Shown here piece by piece: positions 48,656-56,989 of a stretch of 64,000 bases of DNA. Where the stretch lies: contig JAJFKS010000006.1 of NCBI GenBank assembly GCA_021773115.1, forward strand, positions 124,001 to 188,000. The letters run 5' to 3'. The stretch comes from Woeseiaceae bacterium (GTDB lineage Bacteria > Pseudomonadota > Gammaproteobacteria > Steroidobacterales > Woeseiaceae). The translations under genes and the position numbers were made by a program. The stretch's first letter is position 1. Each line of letters begins with the position of its first letter. Below the pieces are notes generated by a model. It worked only from the letters and a program-made list of their open reading frames with translations. It was not told the origin of the DNA and did not search any database.

Positions 48656-50008
48656 CTAAAACGCGCCGAGAATGACGCGCTCTGGTGGCGCGTTCGGCTC
48701 GGGCATCGTTTGCGGATAAGCCAGTGCCGGCTTTTGCTGGTTGCCTGCCGCTGATGTCACCGGACAGGCGCCGGTATCCAGATAGCTCATCGCGGCAAGC
48801 ATATTCGGATCGCTGTCAGCGCCAATTGCGGTGCTCAGGTCATCAGCTGCAGGGCAATCCACGGGCAGGCCATCGAAGTAGTCGCCGTCGCCGTCGGCAT
48901 TCGCCAGGCGAAATGCCGTCGGTCGAAGGATTTTCTCGCAAAACTCGATGCCAATTTGCCCGACGGGCTTGCCGAAGGTGCTGTCACCCACAATCGCAAC
49001 ATTGACATGCGGAATCATCCCGTTGGTGACAAGTTCACTGGCTGATGCGGTACCACGTGATGCGATGACGACCAGCTGTGACAGGTTTGGCGATCGATTC
49101 GCAATGTTACTGAATAGACTCACACCGTTATTGCTCGCCTGGTCTGCGTTGAATTCGGTACTTGAAAATACCAGGCCGTTGGCGACGAATCCGCCCAGAT
49201 AATCGCCGAGCAATTCGGCTGTGCTGACGAGGCCGCCACCGTTGTAACGCAGGTCCAGGATTACCTCGCTGACAGTTGCGCTGTTAAATGCAGCGAACGC
49301 GGCATCGAGCTCTGCTGTTGCCGTACTAATGAACTGGCTGAGCTCCAGGTAGCCGACCATGCGGCCGTTGCCGGCGTCTATGATGCGCCATTGTGGCACC
49401 GGGTCAATTGTGACGATGTCCTTACTGATGCTCGAAACAAACACATTGCCGGTCAGAGGCTGGACTTCAAAATTGACCGTGTCATTGGCATCGAAAAATG
49501 CGCTGACGCCTTCATTGGCAGCGATGTCTGCGAGACTTCGCGAATTGAGCGTCAGGACCTTGTCGCCGCGTCCGAGACCGCCGTTGTCCGCCGGGCTTCC
49601 CGCGAAAGTGCGTGTTACGCGAAAATCCGTTTGCGCCGCGTCTTCGAATCGCCAACTGAAACCGAATCCTTCAAACTTCCCTTCGCCAAAAAACTCCGCG
49701 TCCGCCTGTAGCGATCCAACGCTACTGAACAAATCAATCGGTTGATTACTCGCGTTCTGCGGTCCGAAAGTCGTCGTCACCTCAAAAACCAGTTGCTCAG
49801 GCGACGGGTAGTTGGCGATATTGATGCCTGCAGGAAGCAGGTCATTCCACAAATACCAGAGATAGAGGTTGTCGAGTACAAATTGTTTCTGCGCATCGTT
49901 GCTACAAGCACTCGTACCGGTTGGCGGATTAGCATTGCCGGTGCCATCACTTCCGCTGCCACACGCGGTTAGCAGGGCAACGCTGACTAATACCACTAAT
50001 TTACGCAT
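48656..50008 (-). CDS. S41 family peptidase lipoprotein
   Basis: A 450-residue tail-specific-protease-like protein. A lipoprotein signal ends in LLTAC. It is followed by a Gly/Thr/Asn-rich linker, a helical N-terminal domain, a PDZ domain (GGLGRGDKVLTLNSRSL region) and the S41 domain. The catalytic Ser lies in ASRGTASASEL and the Lys in STFGKPVGQ. LDLRYNGGGLVS is the conserved oxyanion strand. It probably acts at the periplasmic face of the outer membrane. ATG 50008 is chosen; it overlaps the end of folK by 8 bp. Substrate unknown. Confidence 0.88.
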   Translation of the reverse strand: MRKLVVLVSVALLTACGSGSDGTGNANPPTGTSACSNDAQKQFVLDNLYLWYLWNDLLPAGINIANYPSPEQLVFEVTTTFGPQNASNQPIDLFSSVGSLQADAEFFGEGKFEGFGFSWRFEDAAQTDFRVTRTFAGSPADNGGLGRGDKVLTLNSRSLADIAANEGVSAFFDANDTVNFEVQPLTGNVFVSSISKDIVTIDPVPQWRIIDAGNGRMVGYLELSQFISTATAELDAAFAAFNSATVSEVILDLRYNGGGLVSTAELLGDYLGGFVANGLVFSSTEFNADQASNNGVSLFSNIANRSPNLSQLVVIASRGTASASELVTNGMIPHVNVAIVGDSTFGKPVGQIGIEFCEKILRPTAFRLANADGDGDYFDGLPVDCPAADDLSTAIGADSDPNMLAAMSYLDTGACPVTSAAGNQQKPALAYPQTMPEPNAPPERVILGAF

Positions 50009-50507
50009 TCGTGCTCCAGTGTTCTTCAATGTTTACGCGCTCCATAGGATGACCTGTCGCATCAAATTCCTGCCAGTGTTGCTGCATCGTTTTGCCGGTG
50101 ACCGGGTGGCAAAGATGCGGTGCAATCTCCGCCAACGGCCGCAACACGAAGCTGTACTTCAAAACATCCTCGCGCGGTACCCGCACCGGCTTTTCGTCCA
50201 GTATCAGGTCATTGTAAAGCAACAGATCGATATCAAGCGGACGTGACTCCCATTTGTCACTATCGCGAATCCGGCCTGACAGATTATGTATAAGCTCGAT
50301 CTCCGCGCAGATCGCCTGCGGCGGAGCTTCAGAATCCAGGCGAACGACGAGATTGATGAAGTCTGCACCGCTAAATCCGACCGCCGCGTTGCGGTAAACC
50401 GGGGACACCAACAGTTTTCCGTAGCGACTCTTGAGCTCCTGTAGTGCGAGCTTGATGTTTTGCATTGGGAATACATTGCTGCCAAGCCCGAGGTAGACCG
50501 CCGCCAT
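50001..50507 (-). CDS. folK: 2-amino-4-hydroxy-6-hydroxymethyldihydropteridine diphosphokinase
   Basis: A 168-residue HPPK transferring pyrophosphate from ATP to hydroxymethyldihydropterin in folate synthesis. It starts MAAVYLGLGSN and has SPVYRNAAVGF, the metal and substrate site RPLDIDLLLYND, and VPREDVLKYSFVLRPLAEIAP. The ATG at 50507 overlaps the folB stop by one base (TAATG), so the two steps are coupled. A longer in-frame extension upstream would run into folB and is not supported. Confidence 0.96.
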   Translation of the reverse strand: MAAVYLGLGSNVFPMQNIKLALQELKSRYGKLLVSPVYRNAAVGFSGADFINLVVRLDSEAPPQAICAEIELIHNLSGRIRDSDKWESRPLDIDLLLYNDLILDEKPVRVPREDVLKYSFVLRPLAEIAPHLCHPVTGKTMQQHWQEFDATGHPMERVNIEEHWSTNA

Positions 50508-50866
50508 TATTCCGGTCGATGTCCGCGTTCGATCAGAACGCCGACGTCTTTGGAGCCGCGAATTGCGCCGGGCTTGTTTACGCGGACCCTGACCCACTGC
50601 ACGTCGAACTCCTTGCGAATAATCGCGGCGATTTTTTCGGCCAGCGTTTCGACGAGCTGGAAACTCGAGTCAGCCACAAAGTCCTGAATACGCTTGGCAA
50701 CTGACTTGTAGTTCAGCGTGTCGGCAACCTCATCGGTCGCTGCCGCTTTCGCAATATCGGCACTCATTTCCAGATCGATAACGACCGTCTGGCGAATGCG
50801 CCGTTCCCACTCCCAGATGCCGATGATGGTATCGACCTTCAACTCCGTCAGAAAAATTTTGTCCAT
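50507..50866 (-). CDS. folB: dihydroneopterin aldolase
   Basis: A 119-residue FolB, which converts dihydroneopterin to hydroxymethyldihydropterin plus glycolaldehyde. The family N terminus DKIFLTELKVDTIIGIWEWERR is followed by DLEMSADIAKAAATDEVADTLNYK, then VETLAEKIAAI with the conserved Glu, and the C-terminal VRVNKPGAI with the catalytic Lys. It feeds folK directly downstream. tsaD lies 18 bp upstream on the same strand. Confidence 0.96.
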   Translation of the reverse strand: MDKIFLTELKVDTIIGIWEWERRIRQTVVIDLEMSADIAKAAATDEVADTLNYKSVAKRIQDFVADSSFQLVETLAEKIAAIIRKEFDVQWVRVRVNKPGAIRGSKDVGVLIERGHRPE

Positions 50867-50884
50867 AAGTCCTTTTGTCCTGAA

Positions 50885-51910
50885 TCAGACCGCTGTCGGC
50901 ACCGCAAGCGATGCCAGAGACCACCGCGCGACGGCTTTAATTTCCAGCGCGTCACTGGCCTCTGCCAGCCGCATCGCACCGGCAACTGCGATCATCGCAC
51001 CGTTGTCGGTGCAAAACTCGAATCGTGGATAAAACACCTCACCCGGGAAGCGCTTCGCCATGTCATTACGCAACAGGCGATTCGCGCCCACGCCGCCGGC
51101 AACGACCAGCCGTATGAGTCCGGCTGAGCTTGCCGCCTTGATCGTCTTGCCGACCAGTGTGTCGACAGCGGCACGCTGAAACGATGCCGCAATATCGGCC
51201 CGCCGGGCATCAAGATGACCCGCCGCCTCGGCTTTTCTGACCTCGAGCATGACAGCCGTTTTGAGGCCACTGAAACTGAAATCGAGCGTTGGGCGGTTCA
51301 ACATCGGCCGCGGAAAATCAAAGGCTGCGTCGTCGCCCTCTTCAGCGAGCTTCGCCAACAGAGGGCCACCCGGATAGGCCAAACCCAAAAGCTTCGCTGT
51401 CTTGTCAAAGGCTTCGCCTGCGGCGTCGTCCAATGTCGTGCCAAGTACCTCGTATTGACCCAGCGCCCGGACAGCGATCAGCAGTGTATGGCCGCCGGAG
51501 ACCAGCAACGCAAGAAACGGAAAATCCGGCGGATTCGGCTCCAGCATCGGCGCCAGCAAGTGGCCCTCCATGTGATGGACCGGCACGACCAGGCAATTCC
51601 AGGCCATCCCGAGGCCGTTCGCCACACCGGCCCCGACCATCAGTGCACCGACCAGGCCCGGCCCGGCCGTATACGCGATGGCATCCGGCTTTTCGACACC
51701 CGCCTCGTCCATAAGCTGTTGAATTAGCGGCAAAAGCATTCGAATATGGTCGCGAGACGCGATCTCGGGAACGACGCCGCCGTAAGCGGCATGCAAGTCG
51801 ACCTGGCTGTGCAGGGCATCGGCGATCAGGCCGCGTTCCGAGCAATAGAGCGCCACGCCGGTTTCGTCGCAGCTGGTCTCGATTCCGAGGGTAATCTTGG
51901 ATGAGGTCAT
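50885..51910 (-). CDS. tsaD: tRNA threonylcarbamoyltransferase
   Basis: A 341-residue TsaD (Gcp/YgjD). With TsaB and TsaE it attaches threonylcarbamoyl to A37 of ANN-decoding tRNAs. It has the N-terminal [10 protein letters not shown], the iron-ligand motif [14 protein letters not shown], and [10 protein letters not shown] near the C terminus. It is divergent from rpsU across 115 bp. tsaD beside rpsU-dnaG-rpoD is the classical gammaproteobacterial arrangement. Here it is followed by folB and folK. Confidence 0.97.
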   Translation of the reverse strand: MTSSKITLGIETSCDETGVALYCSERGLIADALHSQVDLHAAYGGVVPEIASRDHIRMLLPLIQQLMDEAGVEKPDAIAYTAGPGLVGALMVGAGVANGLGMAWNCLVVPVHHMEGHLLAPMLEPNPPDFPFLALLVSGGHTLLIAVRALGQYEVLGTTLDDAAGEAFDKTAKLLGLAYPGGPLLAKLAEEGDDAAFDFPRPMLNRPTLDFSFSGLKTAVMLEVRKAEAAGHLDARRADIAASFQRAAVDTLVGKTIKAASSAGLIRLVVAGGVGANRLLRNDMAKRFPGEVFYPRFEFCTDNGAMIAVAGAMRLAEASDALEIKAVARWSLASLAVPTAV

Positions 51911-51936
51911 AGTCGGCGAATAATAACCTGAACCCT

Positions 51937-51965
51937 TTGCAAACCGCCAAACGTGGCGTTATCAT
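51937..51965 (+). promoter_or_regulatory. sigma70 promoter of the rpsU-dnaG-rpoD operon
   Basis: TTGCAA (51937-51942) and TATCAT (51960-51965) are spaced by 17 bp, in the 115-bp gap between tsaD and rpsU. The predicted transcript starts near 51972 with a leader of about 54 nt. Confidence 0.65.
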
Positions 51966-51977
51966 ACGCGGCTCAGT

Positions 51978-52001
51978 CCCGGCCATGTGCCGGGTTTATT
52001 T
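51978..52001 (+). terminator. leader hairpin with U-rich tail before rpsU
   Basis: CCCGGC (51978-51983) and GCCGGG (51989-51994) form a perfect stem with a 5-nt loop, followed by TTTATTT. It starts within a few bases of the predicted transcription start. It could be a partial terminator (attenuator) or a 5' stabilising hairpin. Confidence 0.5.
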
Positions 52002-52025
52002 ATGTCTGGACGGAATAGCTGAACA

Positions 52026-52241
52026 ATGCCAAGTGTTCGCGTAAAAGAAAACGAGTATTTTGACGCAGCGCTGCGTCGTTTCAAACGTGCCTGTGAAAAG
52101 GCCGGCATCCTCACCGAGCTTCGTCGTCGTGAATTCTACGAGAAGCCCACCCAGGAACGGAAGCGAAAGAAAGCAGCAGCCGTCAAGCGCCACCTGAAGC
52201 GCACATCTCGCGACGAAGCCAAACGCACGCGCCTTTACTAA
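52026..52241 (+). CDS. rpsU: 30S ribosomal protein bS21
   Basis: A 71-residue bS21 with the exact gammaproteobacterial pattern: [26 protein letters not shown] followed by [23 protein letters not shown]. It is highly basic and helps the 30S subunit recognise mRNA. It is the first gene of rpsU-yqeY-dnaG-rpoD. The sequence is split here over residues 2-51 and is complete for the family. Confidence 0.98.
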   Translation: MPSVRVKENEYFDAALRRFKRACEKAGILTELRRREFYEKPTQERKRKKAAAVKRHLKRTSRDEAKRTRLY

Positions 52242-52296
52242 ATCGGACTGCTGTTGTTGCATAACTGCCACTTATATAGCTGCCACTAGCGCGCCG

Positions 52297-52746
52297 ATGT
52301 CCCTCAAAGGCCAAATTACAGAAGACATGAAGTCCGCCATGAAGGCCGGTGACAAAGACCGGTTGAAAGTGGTGCGGCTCATTCTGGCTGCAATCAAACA
52401 GATTGAAGTGGATACCCGTGCTGAGCTCGACGAACCCGCCGTGCTCAATGTGCTGACCAAAATGGTCAAACAGCGCCGTGACTCTGTCGAGCAATTCGAG
52501 GCTGGCAATCGAGAGGATCTCGCTAAAATCGAACGCGATGAAATTGTCGTTCTCGAGCAATATCTGCCCAAGCCGCTTTCCGAGGACGAACTGAGCAAAC
52601 TGGTCGACGAAGTTATCCAGGCCACAGGCGCCGTGGGGATTCGCGACATGGGCAAGGTCATGGGCCAGATCAAGGCCAAAACGGCCGGCCGAGCCGATAT
52701 GGGCGCTGTCGGCGCCGCCGTCAAAGAACGCCTGACGGCACAGTAA
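52297..52746 (+). CDS. GatB/YqeY domain protein
   Basis: A 149-residue YqeY family protein, the tail domain of GatB occurring alone. Characteristic are MKAGDKDRLKVVRLILAAIKQIEVD, the central EQYLPKPLSEDEL and MGKVMGQIKAKTAGRADMG near the end. It may bind tRNA, but its role is not settled. Its place between rpsU and dnaG is common outside enterics. Confidence 0.93.
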   Translation: MSLKGQITEDMKSAMKAGDKDRLKVVRLILAAIKQIEVDTRAELDEPAVLNVLTKMVKQRRDSVEQFEAGNREDLAKIERDEIVVLEQYLPKPLSEDELSKLVDEVIQATGAVGIRDMGKVMGQIKAKTAGRADMGAVGAAVKERLTAQ

Positions 52747-52914
52747 TATTTGACGGCTTCACGCCGTTGGAAAATTGGCGCAGTTTTTGCGTTCTGGCAA
52801 AGCCTGATTGTTAGGCTATGCTCTCGTCCAGAGGCGCACAGGCGGCGACTCACTCAGTTCTTACCACAATTATAAAAAAAGACCCGCTGTCACCCCACTT
52901 ACGTTAAAAAAACT

Positions 52915-54660
52915 ATGGCCGGATTGATTCCTCAGGACTTTATTGATGATCTGATCGCAAGAGCAGATATTGTCGAGGTGGTCGGCCGTCGCGTGCAGCT
53001 GAAAAAAGCGGGCCGGGAATTCAAAGCCTGCTGCCCGTTTCACGATGAAAAGTCGCCCTCCTTCACCGTCAGTCCTGGCAAGGGCTTTTATCACTGCTTT
53101 GGCTGTGGCGCACACGGCACCGCGATAGGTTTCCTGATGGAGTTCGATCACTTGAGCTTCGTCGATGCGATTGAATCCCTGGCAGGCGCGATGGGCGTCG
53201 AAGTACCGCGCAGTGAAAGTGACCAGCCGGCCAAGCGATACGATGAACTGTTTTCGTTGATGGATACTGTTTCGCGCTTTTGGCAGGACTGCCTGAAGGA
53301 CAGCCCGGAAGCCGTAGCGTATTTGCAAAAACGCGGTATTGACGGCTCGACCGCAAAACGATTCGGTATCGGCTATTCGCCGGACGGCTGGAGCACCATT
53401 CTCGACAAGTTTGGTCAGTCCGACGAAGCGACCGAGCGCCTGTTGGCGACCGGCCTCATTATTCGCAAGGACAACGGCAAGCATTACGACCGATTCCGGG
53501 ACCGGCTCATGTTCCCGATCCGCGATCCGCGCGGGCGTACGATTGGTTTTGGCGGTCGTACGATGGGTGACGGCGAGCCGAAGTATCTGAACTCACCGGA
53601 AACAGTCCTGTTTCACAAAGGACGTGAGCTCTACGGCCTGTACGAAGCGCGACAGGCGCTGCGACAAATCGATCAACTGGTGGTTGTCGAAGGCTATATG
53701 GATGCGGTCGCGCTGGCGCGTAACGGTATCGACTTCGTCGTCGCGACGCTCGGCACGGCGACGACACACGAACATCTCAATCGTCTGTTTCGGCTCACCG
53801 ACAACGTGATCTTCTCGTTCGATGGTGATAGTGCTGGCGCCAAGGCAGCGTGGCGCGCGTTGGAGAACGCATTGCCGCAAATTCGCGAAGGCCGACAAAT
53901 CCGTTTCGTGTTTTTGCCGGAAGGCGAGGACCCCGATTCTTTCGTTAAGGATAACGGTGCCGATGCATTCGTCGGTCTGCTGGATAAAGGGATTCCACTT
54001 TCGGAATTTCTGATCAAAGAGCTGGCGAGCCAGGTGGATATGAACAGCATTGACGGCCGCGCCCGATTGGCGGAAACCGCGCGTCCGCTCATTAACAGGA
54101 TTCCGGTTGGCGTTTATCGCGAACTGTTGATCAACAGCCTTGCCGAGGCAGTGGGCCTGACAGCGGCGAAACTTGAGAAAATGATGGCCGCCAGCAGCGC
54201 CGCGACTGACCGACCGACGCAGGCGTCGCAGGCCTTTGCAGCGAAGCGCCGCCGCCCGTCCGCCAGTGGCGGACCGTCGGTGGTTCGACGTGCGATCACG
54301 TTGCTGCTGAACCATCCGGAAGCCTGCCAGAAGCTGGACATCGAAAAGCTCGCGGGCGTTCGCCGGGCGGGGGTTGATTTGTTGGCCGCACTCATTGAAA
54401 CCGTGCAGTCGGAGCCCAATATCACGACGGCCGGACTACTGGAGCGCTGGCGCCATGACGAAAAAGGCCGCCACCTGAGCAAGCTCGCCGCCGCAAATGT
54501 GCCAAACGATGACGAATTTGACCCGGCTGCGGAGCTCAACGAATGCATGCAGCAGCTGGCGTTGGCCGGCCGCAAGGAAAGAATTGAATTTCTTATTCAG
54601 AAACAACGACTTACAGGTCTGAGTGACGACGAAAAGTCGGAACTCACACAACGCGTCTAG
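52915..54660 (+). CDS. dnaG: DNA primase
   Basis: A 581-residue primase. The N-terminal zinc finger has Cys-x2-His...Cys-x2-Cys ([12 protein letters not shown] and [10 protein letters not shown]-type residues at about 39-65). The TOPRIM domain (from about 255) has [12 protein letters not shown] and the acidic DGDSAGAKA. The C-terminal helicase-binding domain follows after about residue 430. It makes RNA primers for the replication fork. The ribosome site before ATG 52915 is weak, as is usual for dnaG in this operon. A 168-bp gap separates it from yqeY. Confidence 0.97.
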   Translation: MAGLIPQDFIDDLIARADIVEVVGRRVQLKKAGREFKACCPFHDEKSPSFTVSPGKGFYHCFGCGAHGTAIGFLMEFDHLSFVDAIESLAGAMGVEVPRSESDQPAKRYDELFSLMDTVSRFWQDCLKDSPEAVAYLQKRGIDGSTAKRFGIGYSPDGWSTILDKFGQSDEATERLLATGLIIRKDNGKHYDRFRDRLMFPIRDPRGRTIGFGGRTMGDGEPKYLNSPETVLFHKGRELYGLYEARQALRQIDQLVVVEGYMDAVALARNGIDFVVATLGTATTHEHLNRLFRLTDNVIFSFDGDSAGAKAAWRALENALPQIREGRQIRFVFLPEGEDPDSFVKDNGADAFVGLLDKGIPLSEFLIKELASQVDMNSIDGRARLAETARPLINRIPVGVYRELLINSLAEAVGLTAAKLEKMMAASSAATDRPTQASQAFAAKRRRPSASGGPSVVRRAITLLLNHPEACQKLDIEKLAGVRRAGVDLLAALIETVQSEPNITTAGLLERWRHDEKGRHLSKLAAANVPNDDEFDPAAELNECMQQLALAGRKERIEFLIQKQRLTGLSDDEKSELTQRV

Positions 54661-54748
54661 GTCTTACAGGTATGAAATTAAATCTAGATTGGACTCATTC
54701 AAGCGAGTACCATTACTCGTTTGGCTCATTTTCCCGCAGGGGTTTGTT

Positions 54749-56563
54749 TTGAAAGAGAAAACCAAGAAAACTGCCGTCAGCAAACAAGCGAAGCAGCTCA
54801 GAGAATTGATCGGTCGTGGCAAGGAACAGGGTTACCTGACCTACGCCGAAGTTAATGATCATTTGCCGAACGACATTGTCGATCCGGAGCAGATCGAAGA
54901 TATCGTTAACATGATCAACGACATGGGCATCGCGGTGCACGAGAAGGCACCGGATGTCGAATCGATCACACTGTCTGATGCGACAGCGACTGACGATGAT
55001 GGCGCCGAGGAAGCCGAAGCGGCGCTCGCCAGCGTGGATGCCGAATTCGGTCGCACGACGGATCCGGTTCGCATGTACATGCGCGAAATGGGCACGGTCG
55101 AGCTGCTGACACGCCAGGGCGAAATTGAAATCGCGAAGCGTATTGAAGCGGGTTTGAACCAGGTCAAGTATCACATGGTGCATTTTGCGCCGACGGTAGA
55201 GGCATTGCTGGAAGTGGCCGATCGCGTAATCGGCGGCGAGACACGAATGCAGGATTTCGTCGTTGGGTTTATCGACCCGAACGAGCCGGATGAGATCAAG
55301 CCGCCGGCACCGAAGTCTGATGACGACGATGACGAAGTCGTCGATACCGGTCCCGATCCGGAAGAAGTCAAAGCGCGCGTCAAGGTGATTCGCCGCCACT
55401 TCAACCGCGGCATGAAGTATCTCGAGAGCTACGGCTACAAAGACAAGCGCACGAAAGGCGCACTGGCGGATATGGCCGACCAGATCATGGAACTCAAGCT
55501 CGCGCCCAAGCTGTTTGATGCGTTGGTTCGAAACCTCCGTGACGTCGTGTCGATTATTCGCAGCCAGGAACGCATGGTCATGCAGATTTGTGTGCGTGAC
55601 GCCGGTATGCCGCGCAAGGATTTCCTGTCGAGCTTTCCAAAAAGCGAAACCGACTACAACTGGATCGACAAGCACATTCGCGCCAAGCGCAAGCACTCGT
55701 CAATTCTCGCCAAGCTCAAGGACGACATCATTCGCTGCCAGCGCAAGCTGATTGCCGTTGAAGAAGCGACCCGTCTGAGCATCGCCGAGATCAAGGAAAT
55801 CAATCGGCAGATGTCGATTGGCGAAGCGAAAGCACGTCGTGCGAAAAAGGAAATGGTCGAGGCAAACCTGCGCCTGGTTATCTCCATCGCGAAGAAGTAC
55901 ACGAACCGCGGTCTGCAGTTCCTTGATCTGATTCAGGAAGGCAACATCGGGCTGATGAAAGCCGTCGACAAGTTCGAATACCGTCGTGGTTACAAATTCT
56001 CGACCTACGCAACCTGGTGGATTCGCCAGGCGATTACGCGTTCGATTGCTGACCAGGCACGCACGATTCGAATTCCGGTGCACATGATCGAAACGATCAA
56101 CAAGCTGAACCGTATTTCACGCCAGATGCTGCAGGAAATGGGTCGCGAGCCGTTGCCGGATGAATTGGCTGAACGCATGGAAATGCCGGAAGACAAGGTT
56201 CGCAAGGTATTGAAGATCGCGAAAGAACCGATTTCGATGGAAACACCGATCGGTGACGACGAAGATTCACACCTCGGTGACTTTATTGAGGACCAGACGG
56301 TTCACTCACCGGTGGATTCGGCAACGACCTCCGGACTGAAGGAAACGACGCATTCGGTGTTGGCCGGTTTGACGCCACGGGAAGCAAAAGTCCTTCGCAT
56401 GCGGTTTGGTATCGACATGAATACCGATCACACGCTGGAAGAAGTCGGCAAGCAGTTTGACGTGACGCGTGAGCGCATTCGCCAGATCGAAGCAAAGGCG
56501 CTGCGCAAACTGCGTCACCCGACCCGCTCCGACCAGCTCAGAAGCTTCCTGCTCGAGGACTAA
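54749..56563 (+). CDS. rpoD: RNA polymerase primary sigma factor sigma70
   Basis: A 604-residue primary sigma factor. Region 1.1 matches closely ([24 protein letters not shown]), followed by regions 1.2, the acidic nonconserved stretch (about 190-230), 2.1-2.4 ([20 protein letters not shown]), 3 and 4.2 ([30 protein letters not shown]). I chose TTG 54749, which has AGGGG eight bases upstream and gives the usual length. An in-frame GTG at 54623 overlaps dnaG and adds 42 unrelated residues. A strong terminator lies 42 bp after the stop. Confidence 0.97.
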   Translation: MKEKTKKTAVSKQAKQLRELIGRGKEQGYLTYAEVNDHLPNDIVDPEQIEDIVNMINDMGIAVHEKAPDVESITLSDATATDDDGAEEAEAALASVDAEFGRTTDPVRMYMREMGTVELLTRQGEIEIAKRIEAGLNQVKYHMVHFAPTVEALLEVADRVIGGETRMQDFVVGFIDPNEPDEIKPPAPKSDDDDDEVVDTGPDPEEVKARVKVIRRHFNRGMKYLESYGYKDKRTKGALADMADQIMELKLAPKLFDALVRNLRDVVSIIRSQERMVMQICVRDAGMPRKDFLSSFPKSETDYNWIDKHIRAKRKHSSILAKLKDDIIRCQRKLIAVEEATRLSIAEIKEINRQMSIGEAKARRAKKEMVEANLRLVISIAKKYTNRGLQFLDLIQEGNIGLMKAVDKFEYRRGYKFSTYATWWIRQAITRSIADQARTIRIPVHMIETINKLNRISRQMLQEMGREPLPDELAERMEMPEDKVRKVLKIAKEPISMETPIGDDEDSHLGDFIEDQTVHSPVDSATTSGLKETTHSVLAGLTPREAKVLRMRFGIDMNTDHTLEEVGKQFDVTRERIRQIEAKALRKLRHPTRSDQLRSFLLED

Positions 56564-56569
56564 CACCCC

Positions 56570-56592
56570 GTAGGAGCGGCCCATGGCCGCGA
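56570..56592. repeat. REP-like palindromic element
   Basis: GTAGGAGCGGCCCATGGCCGCGA just after rpoD contains GCGGCC (56576-56581) and GGCCGC (56585-56590) around CAT. The GTAGGAGCGG...CCGCGA form resembles the extragenic palindromes of pseudomonads and xanthomonads. I see only this copy in the window. Confidence 0.45.
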
Positions 56593-56604
56593 ACAATCGA
56601 CAAG

Positions 56605-56632
56605 AAAAGGCCGGGCATTGCCCGGCTTTTTT
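56605..56632 (+). terminator. Rho-independent terminator of the rpoD operon
   Basis: GCCGGGC (56610-56616) and GCCCGGC (56620-56626) form a perfect 7-bp stem with an ATT loop, preceded by AAAAG and followed by six T. It separates rpoD from the tRNA gene 25 bp downstream. Confidence 0.93.
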
Positions 56633-56636
56633 CTGC

Positions 56637-56642
56637 TAGAAT
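56637..56642 (+). promoter_or_regulatory. putative -10 of the tRNA-Ile2 gene
   Basis: TAGAAT lies 15 bp before the tRNA and is followed by a GC-rich stretch (CTCGCCCC), as in stable-RNA discriminators. The -35 would fall inside the rpoD terminator and is weak. Confidence 0.35.
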
Positions 56643-56656
56643 CTCGCCCCTTGCGT

Positions 56657-56968
56657 GGGCCTGTAGCTCAGTTGGTTAGAGCAGGGGACTCATCACATCA
56701 GGTGCGTTTGTGCCGAAAGGCGCAAAATGAACGGGATGAATTCAGGGAAACCTTAACAGTTCGGCTGATGGCAATCCTGAGCCAAGTCGCGGGTACACTC
56801 GCGAAAGGTGCAGAGACTACCTGGGGACTTAAGCGTCCTTAATAACAGGCTAGAGCGTCCCGCCCCCTAACGATTCGGTCGAGGGAGATGAGATAGTCCG
56901 CTCCAATCAGAAATGATTGGGTACAGTGAATCCCTTGGTCCCAGGTTCGAGTCCTGGCGGGCCCACCA
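56657..56968 (+). tRNA. tRNA-Ile2 (CAU anticodon), interrupted by a group I intron
   Basis: The 5' exon is 56657-56693 and the 3' exon 56929-56968, the latter including an encoded CCA. Joined they give a perfect cloverleaf: acceptor GGGCCTG/CGGGCCC, D stem GCTC/GAGC, anticodon stem GGGGA/TCCCT with loop CTCATAA, and T stem CCAGG/CCTGG. The exon junction lies between positions 36 and 37. The body matches the minor isoleucine tRNA (lysidine at C34, made by TilS) rather than elongator Met. A tRNA-Ile2 after rpoD is a known gammaproteobacterial arrangement. Confidence 0.95.
56694..56928 (+). ncRNA. group I (IC3-like) self-splicing intron in tRNA-Ile2
   Basis: A 235-nt intron inserted after the anticodon, with U before and G at the 3' end, as required. 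P1 pairs exon CAU plus C with GGUG (56701-56704). P2 is 56707-56714/56719-56726 with a GAAA loop. P3 is CGGGATG (56732-56738) with CGTCCCG (56856-56862). P4 is TCAGG (56742-56746) with CCTGA (56776-56780). P7 is GACTA (56815-56819) with TAGTC (56894-56898), inside the conserved CAGAGACTA and GATAGTCC boxes. P9 is 56903-56909/56914-56920 with a GAAA loop. There is no homing-endonuclease gene. The same tRNA and site host the well-known Azoarcus ribozyme. Confidence 0.96.
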
Positions 56969-56989
56969 TTCTTTTATCGGATACCGAAC

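Noticed and set aside
54623-54748. rpoD start at GTG 54623
   Set aside because: It would add 42 residues unlike sigma70 region 1.1 and overlap dnaG; TTG 54749 has a good ribosome site.
54713-55696. 327-codon open frame on the minus strand inside rpoD
   Set aside because: It is the shadow of rpoD regions 1-2; no start context or family motif.
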